Part shown: piece by piece, positions 9,931 to 21,191 of the stretch
Layout: the number at the start of each line of letters is the position of its first letter
Position numbering within the stretch: position 1 is the first letter of the stretch
Assembly: GCA_025174535.1 (NCBI GenBank)
Contig: JALBUN010000047.1
Coordinates: forward strand, 682,001-746,000
Direction: 5' to 3'
DNA: 64,000 nt
From: Cantharellus purpuraceus
Lineage: Eukaryota > Basidiomycota > Agaricomycetes > Cantharellales > Hydnaceae
Notes under the pieces: model-generated
Told to the model about the DNA's origin: nothing
The model's database searches: none
Seen by the model: only the letters and a program-made list of their open reading frames with translations
Position numbers and translations under genes: made by a program

Positions 9931-11539
9931 ATGAGGCATACTGCTCCTCCGTTCGTTAGTTAGTGTAATGTAAAAGGGGACTTTTAGATATTATGGTGTG
10001 GTACAGTCGCTTGATCTTCAAAGTTCATGAACTTACTATGCAGCTGTGCTAAACACTGGTACTCGGCACGGTGTCCTAGCTGTAAAAGACACAAGTCTTC
10101 CATGCGCAGACGCGTGGGGGATTCAGTATGCCATTAGCTATAACAGACTATTTCGTACAAGGGACTTAGCAAGCAGGTTTGGTCCAAGGCGGTCGGGGGT
10201 CATTGTCAGGTCCCCCTGGTTTCTTGTATTGCGTACCTTGTCAGAACGACCACCGCCTGACGAATGGGCCATTGGACTTCTCCGGATTTTGTGCAACATT
10301 CAGTCGAATTCGAGATCTAGACAATCAGTTAGAGAAGTACGCCTTCGAAAAGCACTAGTGCCTTTAGCCGCATAAAGGAAAACGCCCATGACTCTGGGCT
10401 TCTATCTGTGGCAGTTACTGGTCCAGGAGCAATGTTGACCCCAATAGGTGTCAGGGAGCCAGAATTTTCAACTGATGGTGGTTGGGGACCAATCCAAGAC
10501 AGTGGGTTCGCACCCGCTCTCTAATCCGATTACATTCACAGAGATGACACGACGCTCAGAATGAAAGAAAGAATTTCCAAGGTACCATTGCATTGCTTGA
10601 CAAAATCAGGGTTGCTTGCACCATCTGAGTCACCACCGGAGCCTTGAAACTAGAAGCTTGAAACTTCGATCCGCATGCAATGCATATGCCAACCGCAGCC
10701 CCGTAGCCTGAGGACTCGTGACCACAGGCTTCGTGGACAGTGTGCTCATGGCATCTGAATCGCCGACATCCTACCCTGAACCAGGGCGACTGAGTCGTTC
10801 GCATGTAACATCGGACCGTGACTGCCCTCATGCAGGCTCCGAGTCTATCATGATCAGTATTGCGAGGTTCTCTCTGTATAGGTGAAATATTGATTTGCCT
10901 CGCAAGTAGAGGAAAGAGCTTCAAGTCCCCTAAACATGGCAATGATTGATGGCTTTGACAATGCACTGTCACTGTCACTATTAGCAAGTTGTCCAATCCA
11001 CGAGCAGCACGGGACATCCCTGTGCTGTGCATATCAGCGTTGTTTCGCGATGCATGGATGCATGAGGCGTACGATTATCAGCATCCCTGGTTATGTTAAA
11101 GCTGCAGAATGGGATTATGTAATGGCGACCTGTACCAAGACCCCAAGCCAGTGAGAACATCTAAGGTGGGTATATGCAACATTGGCATACTCTCCTCAAT
11201 GCTGATCTATGAAAATCACGACCAGTCTAACAGCTGCCAGCTGAGATTACTGGTTCGGTAAGTTACCCCGAGGATAGCCTGCTATTCGCTTCATCATGAT
11301 ATGTGATTGCCCTGCAACTTGAAGCTGTGTAGTTTATTGTCATACTCATGCTAGTATCCGGTTCGCCATTCCGACAATGGGAGGTCTAGTACCGATTACT
11401 GGCACCGCAGCTTTGTACAGCCCCTAGGCTCAGGTGCTGCTGAACTGGTTTGAGGCAGGGGGCAATATCACAGTCTCTGCTATCCCCCCTACCGCCGTAA
11501 ATTTTCTCTCTTTTTCATGCTATCCGCCCTCTTCCCGTA
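9931..11539. other. Spacer between seven-transmembrane copies
   Basis: No exon chain or recognisable protein is seen on either strand. Reading frames here are short and lack family motifs. The spacer has no clear match to the paralogous genes on either side, so the array probably arose from old duplications with diverged intergenic DNA. Confidence 0.45.
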
Positions 11540-12660
11540 ATGCTCTTTTCTCGTTGACGGCACTGTGATTAGGGGGGATTTGGCTCCCTCTGCTGTGTTC
11601 GCCATTCTCTACAGTTCTCTCATACGTTTTTCCTGAGAAAGGGTTCAAGAACAATGTTATTGATTAACCCTACTGAGGGTGCGGGCCAAGGTCCAGTAAT
11701 TTCCTTATGATGCTTGTGTTTTTATGACAGACTCACATATGAGCAGCTGACCATAGGGATGCAACATATGCACATCACATACACTTGCCTCAGCAATTCC
11801 TAGGAATGGGATATCAGCATACCCCTTTCTTTTCAACTTTCTGAGAGTTCTTCTGATCAATGTTAGAATACGATAATTCGAAGATCTTCTAGTCTACGAA
11901 CACCCGCAAGTGGACTATTATGTCTATTCACTCTCCGATTGTGCTTCTCTTTCCTCAGCAGTTCACTCTCCACTGAACGTCTGAGGTAAAGTCATTTCTA
12001 ACTTACACTTGTAATATAACTCATTAACCCTGCACTATAGCTGAATTAGTGCAGATTCTAACAATCAACACCGTCAAACCTGACCCCACCGAAGAGCCCC
12101 CAAATTCCAAGACCTTGACCAGCCACGAAGACACTTCTAGTGCATACTCCTGGTCGAAATTATGAACTTGGCATTCATTTCTCGATAGGTTTTCGTGCAC
12201 CGGCTATCTATCTATACGAAAAACAACCATCAACAATGTACACTCTTTCAGATCGGCAAGCTCACGTGTGGCCTTATTCCTAACTACTTCGATGGGTATT
12301 GTTTTCGCCACGTCACGGGAAATAAAAAGGTACCTAAAGCAGCGGCGTCTAACCTCGTCACAGTTTGCTGCCTCCTTGTGAGCTATTTTCTGTGTCTTAT
12401 TAGACATCTCATGATGTCTAACTTACGCTTCTAGTTGATAGTAGTAATATATCTCTCAGTGGCTATGTATGACACCTCGGATCCTCGTGTGGGCCCGGCT
12501 CTCTCGGTCTCTTCTCCCCCTAATTAAACGGCAAAAGCATTGTTTTATTTTATTCACATAGTGCCAGAGCGGCTAGCGTTTGTCATATGCTCGGCCTAAA
12601 TAAACACAGAACCTTCAACACTGGACCTTTCAGAGACTGCGAGGAACCGATCCTAGCTAG
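11540..12660 (+). pseudogene. Broken seven-transmembrane family copy
   Basis: Segments match each exon of the neighbouring genes in order: the LVDGTVIRGDLAPS-like start (from the ATG at 11540), GYQHTPF..LRVLLI, DQPRRHF, ACCLL-type and ..VPERLAFVICSA.., ending at the FGDWR-equivalent near 12640. A short deletion shifts the first exon, TGA follows near 11635, a TAA lies in the last exon near 12525, and a 203-bp LTR is inserted in exon 3 at 11861. No functional protein is possible. It documents that the tandem family once had at least three members here. Confidence 0.88.
11861..12063. mobile_element. Solo LTR (203 bp) with ATCAA target duplication
   Basis: The insert starts TGTTAGAAT and ends ATTCTAACA, a 9-bp inverted terminal repeat with TG..CA ends. 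ATCAA occurs directly before (11856-11860) and directly after (12064-12068). Removing the insert and one ATCAA restores colinearity with the paralogous exon (TTCTGATCAACAC..). Size and ends fit a copia-like or TRIM-type LTR; no internal element remains. It is a different family from the gypsy LTRs at the left edge. Confidence 0.9.
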
Positions 12661-13965
12661 GAAGCGGACAAGGACTAAAGCGATGAGTTCCACATGATGG
12701 GTTCTTGGTAGGAATGCTGACCCTACTCGAATGCTTAAGCGTACTCTAAGGTTCGTCACGCATAAGGATACTCACCCTAATCCTCAAGGCCTCGCTGATT
12801 TGTCCATAAGGTTATCGGATGACCTGGAACCGACGGCGCGTTTTAGCTCTTACCTAGAAAATAATACCGTTGTGGCCAAATATTAGACATCCTACTACTA
12901 AAGAGGAATCCATGGTCATATTTGTAATATAACATTGCATATTTTCTCTGCTGCACAGCTGCCGTAGACTTTAGAAAGTAACCCTGTTGTATGTCAATGA
13001 ATGGAAGACAGAAGCTTGGTTGAACCTGCAGGGTGCCAACTGGAAGTACACAAAGTTCTTTCAAGTGAAATTGTTGGTGGAAGAATTATGTGCCAGTGCT
13101 GTTTCGATGCTCACTTGCATGGGCAGAGAGAAGTAAACTTCAGGCCATAGGCTCCCTTCACATTAATGCCATTACGATAGAAATGCCGCTTCTTCCGTGA
13201 GGTCGGGGGGAGCCAGCTGAGGCGCTGAATGCCATCTAATTGGGATTCGAGAGCTAAAACGGATGCAAACGAGTGTGGATCCAAGAACCTCCGCATGGCC
13301 ACGACAAATACCAAACGATGACGGATGGATACGACTCGGACTCGGAAGGTCGGCTGATATATATGCATGAGCAACAGGCACGCAAGTACAGTCATCAATA
13401 CCATCAAGGTCCTAAAATCTGATTCTCCACAGACTATGAAGAACTTGTAGCTATGGACTCGCTTGGGAAGAAGCTGGAAAGTCAGATACCTCTTTCAGAG
13501 GCCGGCGCCTAGACGATAACTCTCCACTGGAAGCGTTTAGCTGGGAGGAGACGGTGAGGCATACAAGTGGGGACTTCAACGACTGTCAACCCGGTTGAAA
13601 TGAAATGGGTTTGGCGTTTCATGTACAATAAAAAGTTATTTAAGATTGAGCTACCAACCTATGAAAGATGTTCTAGCATTTTTCAGACTTGTGGCGATTC
13701 TCATCATTTTAGTACACTTTTCCGTTTCACGCAGCGGAAGCTATTTACATTCTAGAAAAGATACGTTGCTCACCCAGATTAGCAAGAGAATCGATTTGAA
13801 TTATATTGCAATTATCCTGGGTAATTTTCCTGATCCAGATCATGTGCACCATGTACAATCTACTTCGATTATCAAGTTTCCATCCCCTCCCACCCCCCAC
13901 TACTCAGCTATATATACTGCCATCTCCCATGCTGTCGTGGCTAGTAACTTGGATCCTGCCTCAGA
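12661..13965. other. Spacer before third seven-transmembrane copy
   Basis: No supported gene. A minus-strand open frame at 13111-13407 begins with a hydrophobic run (MMVLMTVLACLLLMHIY) but has no family signature, no intron support and no paralogue, so it is not called. Confidence 0.4.
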
Positions 13966-15136
13966 ATGCCCTCCTTTCCATCTCTCGTCGGCGGTCTTGT
14001 GATTACGGGGGATCTGGCTCCCTCCATCGTGTTCGCCGTCCTTTACGGTTCACTCGTAGTTTTAGGCATATTCCGCTTGGCGACAAGTTCAAGAACAGCA
14101 GCGTTACTTCTCCCTATTATGATGGCTGGAGAGAGGTGAGCTACCTACATCAGTATATCAGGCAAAGAATGACTTTGCAATACCCGGTGTAATGCCAGGA
14201 CATTCATCTTCTCTACACGAGCCTCTCAAGCCCTGGATGAAGCAAAAGCAGTGGCTCCTGCCCCGATATCGTATCAACAGCTCTCCCTAGGTATATCGCA
14301 TATATCATCATATTAGATGCGATGGTCTGAGTATTTTCCAGGCGTGGGTTTTGCAAGCATTGCATATGGAGTTATTTACCTCTTGCGAGTTCTTCTGGTC
14401 AACTCAACCAAACCGGAGACCAGTGATGGCTCTACAGTCGACCAATCCCTTGACCAGCCACGAAGACGCTTCTGGTTCAGACGTCTGACGGAATTCCTGA
14501 ACCTGATATACCTCGCCGTCCTCTTCTCTGGTTCCAGAGTAGGTACAGATTATGCGAAAGTACTCCTTCTTCCAGGGTCCATAGACCCCTCCGCGATCAC
14601 GCTCTTTCGGTTCGTGCCTCCTACCCGTGGGAATACATAACATGACCATTTTTTCCATTAGATATGCGAGCTGTGCTGTAGGCCTCTTCCTGACTATAGC
14701 GACTGGTGTCATAACGCTTATCGCTTCACGGGAGATACCGAGGATACCTAAATCAGCCGCATATATCCTTATGCTGGCCTGCTGTCTCCTTGTAAGTCAT
14801 TTCTTCGCTTCATCCAACTCTTCCTGACACCTTTGCCAGTCAACGGAGGCAATATATCGCCTGGTAGTAATGCACAATACTGTGGACTCCCTGCTGTCAC
14901 GAGACCCTGGCTCCCTCACTTCCCCGACGGCGAAGGCAATGTTTTATATGTTACACATAGTGCCAGAATGGCTAGCCATTCTCGCCCTTCTCGGTCCCAA
15001 TATTCGCAAGATCTTTAACACTGGTCCTTTTGGCGACTGGAGGTTATATGATCGTAAGAAGAAGCAGGAAAGCAGCAACGGAGGGAGTCAGCACAGTCTT
15101 GAGTCCAAGACTCCTGATCAACGGTTTGTTGCTTAG
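13966..15136 (+). CDS. Seven-transmembrane protein, tandem family copy 3
   Basis: Exons 13966-14135, 14199-14290, 14342-14609, 14662-14791 and 14840-15136 give 318 residues. It aligns along its whole length with the gene at 8777: VGGLVITGDLAPSIVFAVLYGSL at the start, SYQQLSLG at the end of exon 2, DQPRRRFWFRRLTEFLN in exon 3, VMHNTVDSLLSRDPGSL and FNTGPFGDWRLYD in exon 5. All four intron positions and phases are shared. Seven hydrophobic segments are present and the C-terminal tail is polar. Membrane receptor or transporter function is possible but not shown. It is convergent with the zinc-finger-like gene ending at 15340. Confidence 0.86.
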
Positions 15137-15339
15137 AGGAGTGTAGCGACATGTTAAAGCGATGTTCGGAGCGTACGGCAGATGTAATAGTATGCTTCAT
15201 TGTATTCATGCAAGAGTTCCTGGACCTCGATGGTCCTAAGCTGGTTAAGCGCGGACGACCCCGGAACCCTTCCAAGGTAAGGGGAATCGATCACCATTTC
15301 ATATGCATGAATGTATTGTTGCTAAATGGGTATCCATGA

Positions 15340-17028
15340 TCAATCAAATATCTTTAGCATTGAAGACTTTTCCTGCTTCCTGGAACTGTCCTTTTTGTCT
15401 TTCCTCTTCCTGTTAGACGACCTTTGTTGGTTTTTGCCATCACCGTGCGATTCCCCTTGAATTTTGGGTTTCCTGACACTGTCAACAGCGCCCTGTCCTT
15501 GTACACCACTTCGACGGTTACTACCGCCCTCGGCATTGTCGAAATAAAGTTTCCGACTCGATACCTGCTTCTGCTTCTGCTCCGTTGGCTTTCCGACCTT
15601 CACATTGATCATATCAATGCGTTTTTTCGGTTTCTTTGGCTGCGCTGTGGCTGTGGACGAAGGTTGGGCTTGTTCGTCGTCAGCAAAGTATAACGACGTT
15701 CCGTTTCGCTTTAATGGTGGACCACCCGACTGCATTTTTCGATGTGAGGGCTCTGAGTCACTGTGCACCGCTGGGAGGGGAGAAATATTCATGTCTACCG
15801 CGGCCCCCTGTTTCTGCCGCTTCTTTGGACGAGCATATTCACTGCCATCCGTTTCTTCGACGAGTCCTGACGCGGTTGTTTGGTTGCTTCTTCCATCGGC
15901 CACTTTAGAAGCGAGGGTAGATCCGGGCACAGAAACTAGGGCAGTAACACTGGCTGCTTCTCTCTTGACCATCTTCTTCTCTTTCTTTATCGTCCCACTT
16001 TCGTCACCTGCCTCATGACCAACGTCCTTTAATGCTTCTGCAGTCATCTCTCTCCTCACCTTCCGGGTTCTATTGCGTTTCCTCATTTTATTTTTCCACT
16101 CCGTTCGTCGTTGAGAGCGGTTGGATACACCATCCTGTGTAAGAATATACTTAGAAAAGGATGCCTGCATCAGTTCAATTTGGAGGACAAACTTGTGCGC
16201 CATTAATAGTCTCTACCATATCACGCAAAATATCTCGAGGGTCGTCAGTGTTCAGGCCCTCAGCACTGGACGTACGTCTAGAAACCTCGGTAGTGTAACG
16301 TTGTACGCGGCGACGATGGGCCTTTGAAGATTGTTGGCCAACACTGAGAAAAGATAGGAAGACGAAAACCCAAGTTACACACGTTAGATTCCAGATGTGT
16401 TCTCGCCATCATCGAATTTTTAATGACCTTTCTTGGACATAGGATACACGCCCGAAGATCCAGTGTGGCGGGTGTACCGGGAATATCGTAGATAGGATCG
16501 GTGGTTGCAGCCATAACGCTCATGGGTGGACCATGCTCATCGTCGGTCTCCACGTCCCTCTCACTCCTGATGTCATATTGCTCTAAGTCTGAGTGGGACT
16601 CTCCATGGGTGCCAGCAGAGCCTGATAATGCGCCCAAACTGTGACCGGGACGCTTGCGCTTGTGAACAAGGTGGCCGGTAAGATCAGTATCTCCACCATC
16701 TATCTCCTCATCAGTTCCATAATCGACATTAGAATGGTCATCAGACTCTGTATCTGAGTTCGAGTCGAGAGACTCGTCAGAGTCGGTGTCTTGCAGACCA
16801 AGGACCTGTTTCAGTTCCTCATCCAAGCCCAACTCGTCCTCCTTTTCTCGCTTCCGTTCTCTTTTTGCCACTCGCTACAGCCATTGAAATGAGAAAATTA
16901 CAAGGTGTTTCAAAAAACTGAACATGGACTCTGACCTTGAACATGATCAGGAGAATTCTGCCAGGGAGCTCATCACGTGACCGTGACTGAAGTGTCGCGT
17001 CTTGTTGCACTGCATCGGACCCTTCCAA
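15340..17028 (-). CDS. Basic protein with one C2H2-like finger, possibly nucleolar
   Basis: Minus-strand exons 17028-16936, 16874-16383, 16321-16193 and 16134-15340 join to 502 residues. The N-terminus is RVAKRERKREKEDELGLDEE followed by an acidic DTDSDESLDSNSDTESDD tract. A finger formed across the second intron reads C174-x2-C177-x13-H191-x5-H197, immediately followed by the basic RRRVQRY. The rest is lysine/arginine-rich and looks disordered, ending KSSMLKIFD. I do not recognise an orthologue. A nucleolar or rRNA-processing role is only a guess from composition. The first codon of the large second exon is not ATG in frame, so the spliced first exon with its ATG at 17028 is needed. It starts 35 bp from the divergent gene at 17064. 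Confidence 0.8.
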
Positions 17029-17063
17029 GCGTTTCTTGCAACGGAACTTGACCTCACACTAGG
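17029..17063. promoter_or_regulatory. 35-bp gap between two divergent start codons
   Basis: The ATG of the minus-strand gene ends at 17028 and the plus-strand ATG begins at 17064. Only 35 bp separate the coding sequences, so 5' leaders must be extremely short, overlap, or begin within the opposite gene. Both starts are supported by conserved-looking exon structure but not by transcript data. Confidence 0.5.
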
Positions 17064-19178
17064 ATGGGCAAGGATGATGAAGTGCTTCCGGATAGCCAAG
17101 ACGAGGCCGGACTCGATGCCCTGGACTTGCTTGGACGCGATTCCTCGCCGGTGTTAATGAGCGAACAGCCCCCTCTCGGTAAGATTGCTTCCTTGGTCTT
17201 CTGGTTCTCTCTAGAAACAAAGAGAGAGAAGAGAGGTCGTTTTGACTCATCCGAAACACTTGCGTATCTATCCTTCGATATGATATATACTCACTTCCTT
17301 TCCCTAGCAAACGCGTCAACCCCCTCTTTGCGTACCTCATCCTCTTTCGTGCTTCCACTACCCGTGCCTGCCAACTGTACAGCGACATCCACAATATCTC
17401 AGTATACCACAGACGCCATAAATGCGCTTCCGGAGCAACCCTCAGTAATCTCTGCATTCACCACCTCGTCATCCGTCAAGACATCTTCCAAGCCACGTCC
17501 AAAGCCGAAGCCCAATTATGCGGGTGTAGAAACGAATAATCCCACTGGAGGTGGTCATTCTGTCCAGAATACCTCCATTGATGCTCCACCTGCTGGCCGC
17601 AGCGCTCAGGACCCTTCCCCTCCTGAGAGCACATTCACGGCTGACATATCAGAACGGATAAAGACCAGGCGCGCTAAAAAGGACATGAAAATGGATGTCA
17701 AGGTTCACAGTAGTGTCAAAAAGTCCGCCTTAGCCTTCGATGCCGTCATAGAAATCAGCTCTGACGATAACATGCCATCTGGGCCGTTTACCCTCCTTCC
17801 TTCACCTAAGTGTCCCCGCAAACAAACCAGCAAACCACGCCTCACTTCTACACTCAGTGCCGATGGTTTCGCTCATGATCCATCTTTTCGTCTAGAGATA
17901 TCCCCAGCAACATCTCGAAAGCGCGACCGCGACACCCTCTCCAGCAACCATTCAAATACACTTCCGTCATCTGCCGACATGGGTAACACCCAGAATAGGT
18001 TAAAGACTCAGGATGGCCAGGACCCGGTACTGCAGCCTAAAAGGAAGAAGAAACGCAAAATTATCGATGACTCCACTGAAGAACCCGCAAAGGGCAGCAA
18101 GAAAAGGCCTAAGGAAAAGGAACAGCGGTTGAAGAAGGGTCCTGCTAGCAGTCAGGGCAAGGAAACGGAGAAGGATCAATTTAAGAGCAGCGAATTCATC
18201 CTGGATAGCGACGATGAAATAGCTCTGGGGAACCACGATGGTGCAAATGATGGAGCGATTGCAGTCGCAGCCACGGTGCCTGTTGCCACATCGATTGTTT
18301 CCTCGACTACAACAAAGTCGCCTTTGTCTTCTTCCGAGGTCCGCAGTGAATCGTTGCGAGAGCCACTTCCTCATGACCATGAATCTGGGGCAAGGCAATC
18401 AATGGAGAAAAGGCCGAAGAAGGTTGGAAAGCAAAAACGAAAGTCGAGGATCGAGGCGCAGGATGAGCTTTCCAAAGTAGACATAGAAGGTACGACTGAG
18501 ACAGTTTGTTCTTTCTTTTTACTGAACTGTGTCATCGAAGGTCGGCGGCCCTCGAAAAGAGCTAGACGGAGTGAGGATACTGCCGACTCTCGCATCTCCA
18601 AGGAGAAACCCAGGATCATGTCACCTATTCGCTCATCCAATCAGGATATGAGCAGCCCATTTGACCAAAGGAATGATAAGCCAGATATTACGAATGACGG
18701 TCCAAAATCAAAGAAGACAAAAGGGGGTAGAAATGTATTAGAAGACGACGAAGAGCAGGAGAATACTGACCCTCTTTCTAAGCCGCAGAGTACAGTCACA
18801 CCTACCCGAGTTACGAAAGCACCTCAGAAATTAGACTCGGAGTCTAAGTCGTGCCTCCCGCATCCTCCAAAGAACCGTCCACTCTCCGCAATCCTACAGC
18901 GGGTGAATGGCTCGTCCCCTCGGCTTCGCGTATCTCCCTCCATCTCACGGAGTCTACTCACTCGCATAGTCCCTCTACATCCAAACCGACGCACACCACC
19001 TCCCCCACCTCCTCCGCGGATCATCCCAAAGAAGACTAAAAAGGAAATCGAAAGAGAGGAGAAATGGGAGGAGGAACTGCAAGAAACGGTGGAGGGCTGG
19101 TGTGAGTTGGAAGAGGCAGAAAGGGAGAGGATGAGGAGAGCAAAGCGTGATTGGGAGTTAGGACTTTGTGAAGAGTAG
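17064..19178 (+). CDS. Large disordered Lys/Ser-rich protein, unknown
   Basis: Exons 17064-17178, 17308-18489 and 18541-19178 join to 644 residues. The second intron is 51 bp with no stop codon, so an unspliced reading stays open; splice sites GTACGA..CGAAG and the basic join DIEGRRPSKRARR favour splicing. The protein is low complexity, with repeated basic clusters (QPKRKKKRK, KGSKKRPKEKEQRLKK, KRPKKVGKQKRK) that look like nuclear localisation signals, acidic patches and a C-terminal part with RTPPPPPPPRIIPKK followed by a charged predicted helix (EIEREEKWEEELQETVEGW..MRRAKRDWELG). The C-terminal block is the likeliest conserved domain. Function unknown; nuclear location inferred. Confidence 0.72.
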   Translation: MGKDDEVLPDSQDEAGLDALDLLGRDSSPVLMSEQPPLGKIASLVFWFSLETKREKRGRFDSSETLAYLSFDMIYTHFLSLANASTPSLRTSSSFVLPLPVPANCTATSTISQYTTDAINALPEQPSVISAFTTSSSVKTSSKPRPKPKPNYAGVETNNPTGGGHSVQNTSIDAPPAGRSAQDPSPPESTFTADISERIKTRRAKKDMKMDVKVHSSVKKSALAFDAVIEISSDDNMPSGPFTLLPSPKCPRKQTSKPRLTSTLSADGFAHDPSFRLEISPATSRKRDRDTLSSNHSNTLPSSADMGNTQNRLKTQDGQDPVLQPKRKKKRKIIDDSTEEPAKGSKKRPKEKEQRLKKGPASSQGKETEKDQFKSSEFILDSDDEIALGNHDGANDGAIAVAATVPVATSIVSSTTTKSPLSSSEVRSESLREPLPHDHESGARQSMEKRPKKVGKQKRKSRIEAQDELSKVDIEGTTETVCSFFLLNCVIEGRRPSKRARRSEDTADSRISKEKPRIMSPIRSSNQDMSSPFDQRNDKPDITNDGPKSKKTKGGRNVLEDDEEQENTDPLSKPQSTVTPTRVTKAPQKLDSESKSCLPHPPKNRPLSAILQRVNGSSPRLRVSPSISRSLLTRIVPLHPNRRTPPPPPPPRIIPKKTKKEIEREEKWEEELQETVEGWCELEEAERERMRRAKRDWELGLCEE

Positions 19179-19564
19179 TTCTGGCACTTGTGGGCTGCAT
19201 TTTATGTGCTAAATAATCGTCAAAGTTATTCGTTTGTTTTCTAACTTGCGTCGTGGATAGATCTTGCGGATGATGAAGCGATCGGCAGCATGTTCGGCAG
19301 GTCAACCGCAACGTACAAGACAGCTCTTAAGACCCACATCTCACTATTACCTCTCATACCCTACTGCTACAGTATTGAAGGTGGCTTTTTGGGCGTATTA
19401 TCTATACCAGTTTCTATAGGTGCTGACGACTGCCAGATTGACTTCTCTGCAACGCGCCGAGGGCGTCGCTAATTCACTCTACCCTCTGACACCGTCTCAG
19501 GACTGCTCTTCACGTAGTACCCCCAGTCTTCTATACCCCTAGTCTTCGCTATCGAATTTCTTCA
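19179..19564 (+). other. Spacer and promoter of the phosphatase gene
   Basis: Tail of the upstream gene, then pyrimidine-rich sequence (CTCTACCCTCTGACACC..CCCCCAGTCTTCTATACCCC) close before the ATG at 19565, typical of fungal 5' leaders. No coding exon was identified. Confidence 0.4.
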
Positions 19565-21191
19565 ATGTCGACCCGCAGACAACGGCCACCTGCTGCGTCG
19601 ACTCCGCTCCTGGAGCGGAAAGCGACAGCACAAGCTAGTCCATCGCGCTTCACCAGGCGTAACTGCACCCGCCTGCTCACGCTTCTGATTGCCATTGGGT
19701 TCTTATACGCGGTCTTTCTTCGTATTCCCCCCGCATCGTCAGAGCTGGGGAAAGCTCGAGAACATGTAGAGGGCCAGCACGTCTTGCGTGTTGTCGCGGT
19801 GGGCGATCTGCATGGCGACTATGATAACGCGCTGAAGGTGCTCCAAATGGCGGACGTTGTCGATGCGAATGGCTCTTGGACGGGCAACATTGATTACTTT
19901 GTGCAGACGGGGGATATTATCGACAGGTGAGTCGGGGTTTGGTCTTTATGTTAAGGTTGGCCATTGATGGAAGTGCTGTAGAGGCGTTGATACCATAAAG
20001 CTGTACGACTGGATGGAGCAGTTGCGACAGCAGGCACGGAACGCTGGCGGTGTAGTCTTCTCGCATATGGGTAATCATGAATTCATGAATGCCCTCAGTA
20101 CGTACCTCCCCCATTTTCTAGCAAGACTCCGCTAATCCTTAATATGCTCTGCAGGTGACTGGAGGTAGGTTCGTGCCCGTACTCACCCCCACCTATGCAC
20201 TAACTCTAATGATTGACGATCCTGTAGATACGTCCTTCAAGCTGAAATTGACACTTTTGGCTCGGTCGCAAAGCGCCAAGCAGCGATTTCCACAGGATCC
20301 ATAGGATCCGCCTGGGCGCAAAATTACACCGTCGCATCCCGTCTTCCGTTGCACCCCTCCTCTGGCGCGGCCTTCTCCGATTACACCCCCTCCAGCGCAA
20401 CCAATGCACTCTCGCACGCGTCGATCTCATTCGTGCATGGTGGGCTGTCTCCTGCGTTTGTCGAGACGCATGGCACGCCGTATCCTTCCTCGATCAACGC
20501 GCTGGGAGCGTCGCTCCTCCGGCGCTGTCGCACACGTAACCCACAGCCACCCCCGCACCCTCCTGCACCCTATGCTGGTCTGCCGCCGGATTCTACTCCT
20601 GCTGAGCATGCCCTGTATGCTTCGGATGGACCTGTGTGGTATCGTGGGTGGGCGACGGACGACGAGCGCGTAGCGTGCAGCAGAGCCGCGCAGGTCACGG
20701 AGAAGATTGGGGTGCGGAGGATGATCATGGGACATACACCTGATTTCACAGTACGCCCTAAAGTTTTATCTTCATGTCCAGCTGGACTCAAATCCATCTG
20801 TAGGAGATTGTGTCTCGCTGCGGAGGCAAGATCATTATCATTGATACCGGTGAGTGCCCTACATTCCCGGTCGCGTATGGGATAAGGAAATAAATTCCGC
20901 CACGTGCCAGGTATATCGAAAGCATACGGAGGCGTACTCTCGGCACTTTCTATCACCTATACCCTTACACCCATTCTGTCGTCGTTCCAGACTTTAGACA
21001 ACCATTATGGCGCAGCTCAGCAGTACGCATTGCAAGATGACTCTGAACCCAGTTCCAAGATCGCTGAACAACCCAGGAAAGGCAAAGGCGCGGGAAAATG
21101 GATCGAAAAAGAAGAGATTGTGGCGTTGTATCCTGGACGCAGTTCGCAACTTGTTTTGGAAGAGAAAGAGGTGGAAGGTGATTTTTGGTAG
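19565..21191 (+). CDS. Membrane-anchored calcineurin-like Ser/Thr phosphatase
   Basis: Exons 19565-19926, 19982-20097, 20155-20164, 20228-20750, 20804-20849 and 20911-21191 join to 445 residues. A single hydrophobic segment at about residues 37-53 suggests a type II anchor. All metallophosphoesterase motifs are present: GDLHGDY (80-86), GDIIDRG (116-122), GNHE (151-154), the second histidine in SFVHGGLSP and GHTP (331-334). The family hydrolyses phosphoester bonds with two metal ions; this branch resembles the Shewanella-like/plant SLP type. Exon 3 is only 10 nt and, with its neighbours, encodes the S-D-W-R of the conserved LxxGDWRYV-type motif. The C-terminal tail after ITYTLTP is longer than usual and charged. 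Confidence 0.9.

Noticed and set aside
10500..10545. A tRNA-like T-arm (GTGGGTTCGCACCCGC)
   Set aside because: The stem and loop sizes do not fit a tRNA T-arm and no D-arm, anticodon arm or acceptor stem can be built around it.
17064..19178. Reading the disordered protein as one uninterrupted 704-codon exon
   Set aside because: Both interruptions have good GT..AG borders and intron-like sequence; removing them joins similar basic or Ser-rich coding sequence.
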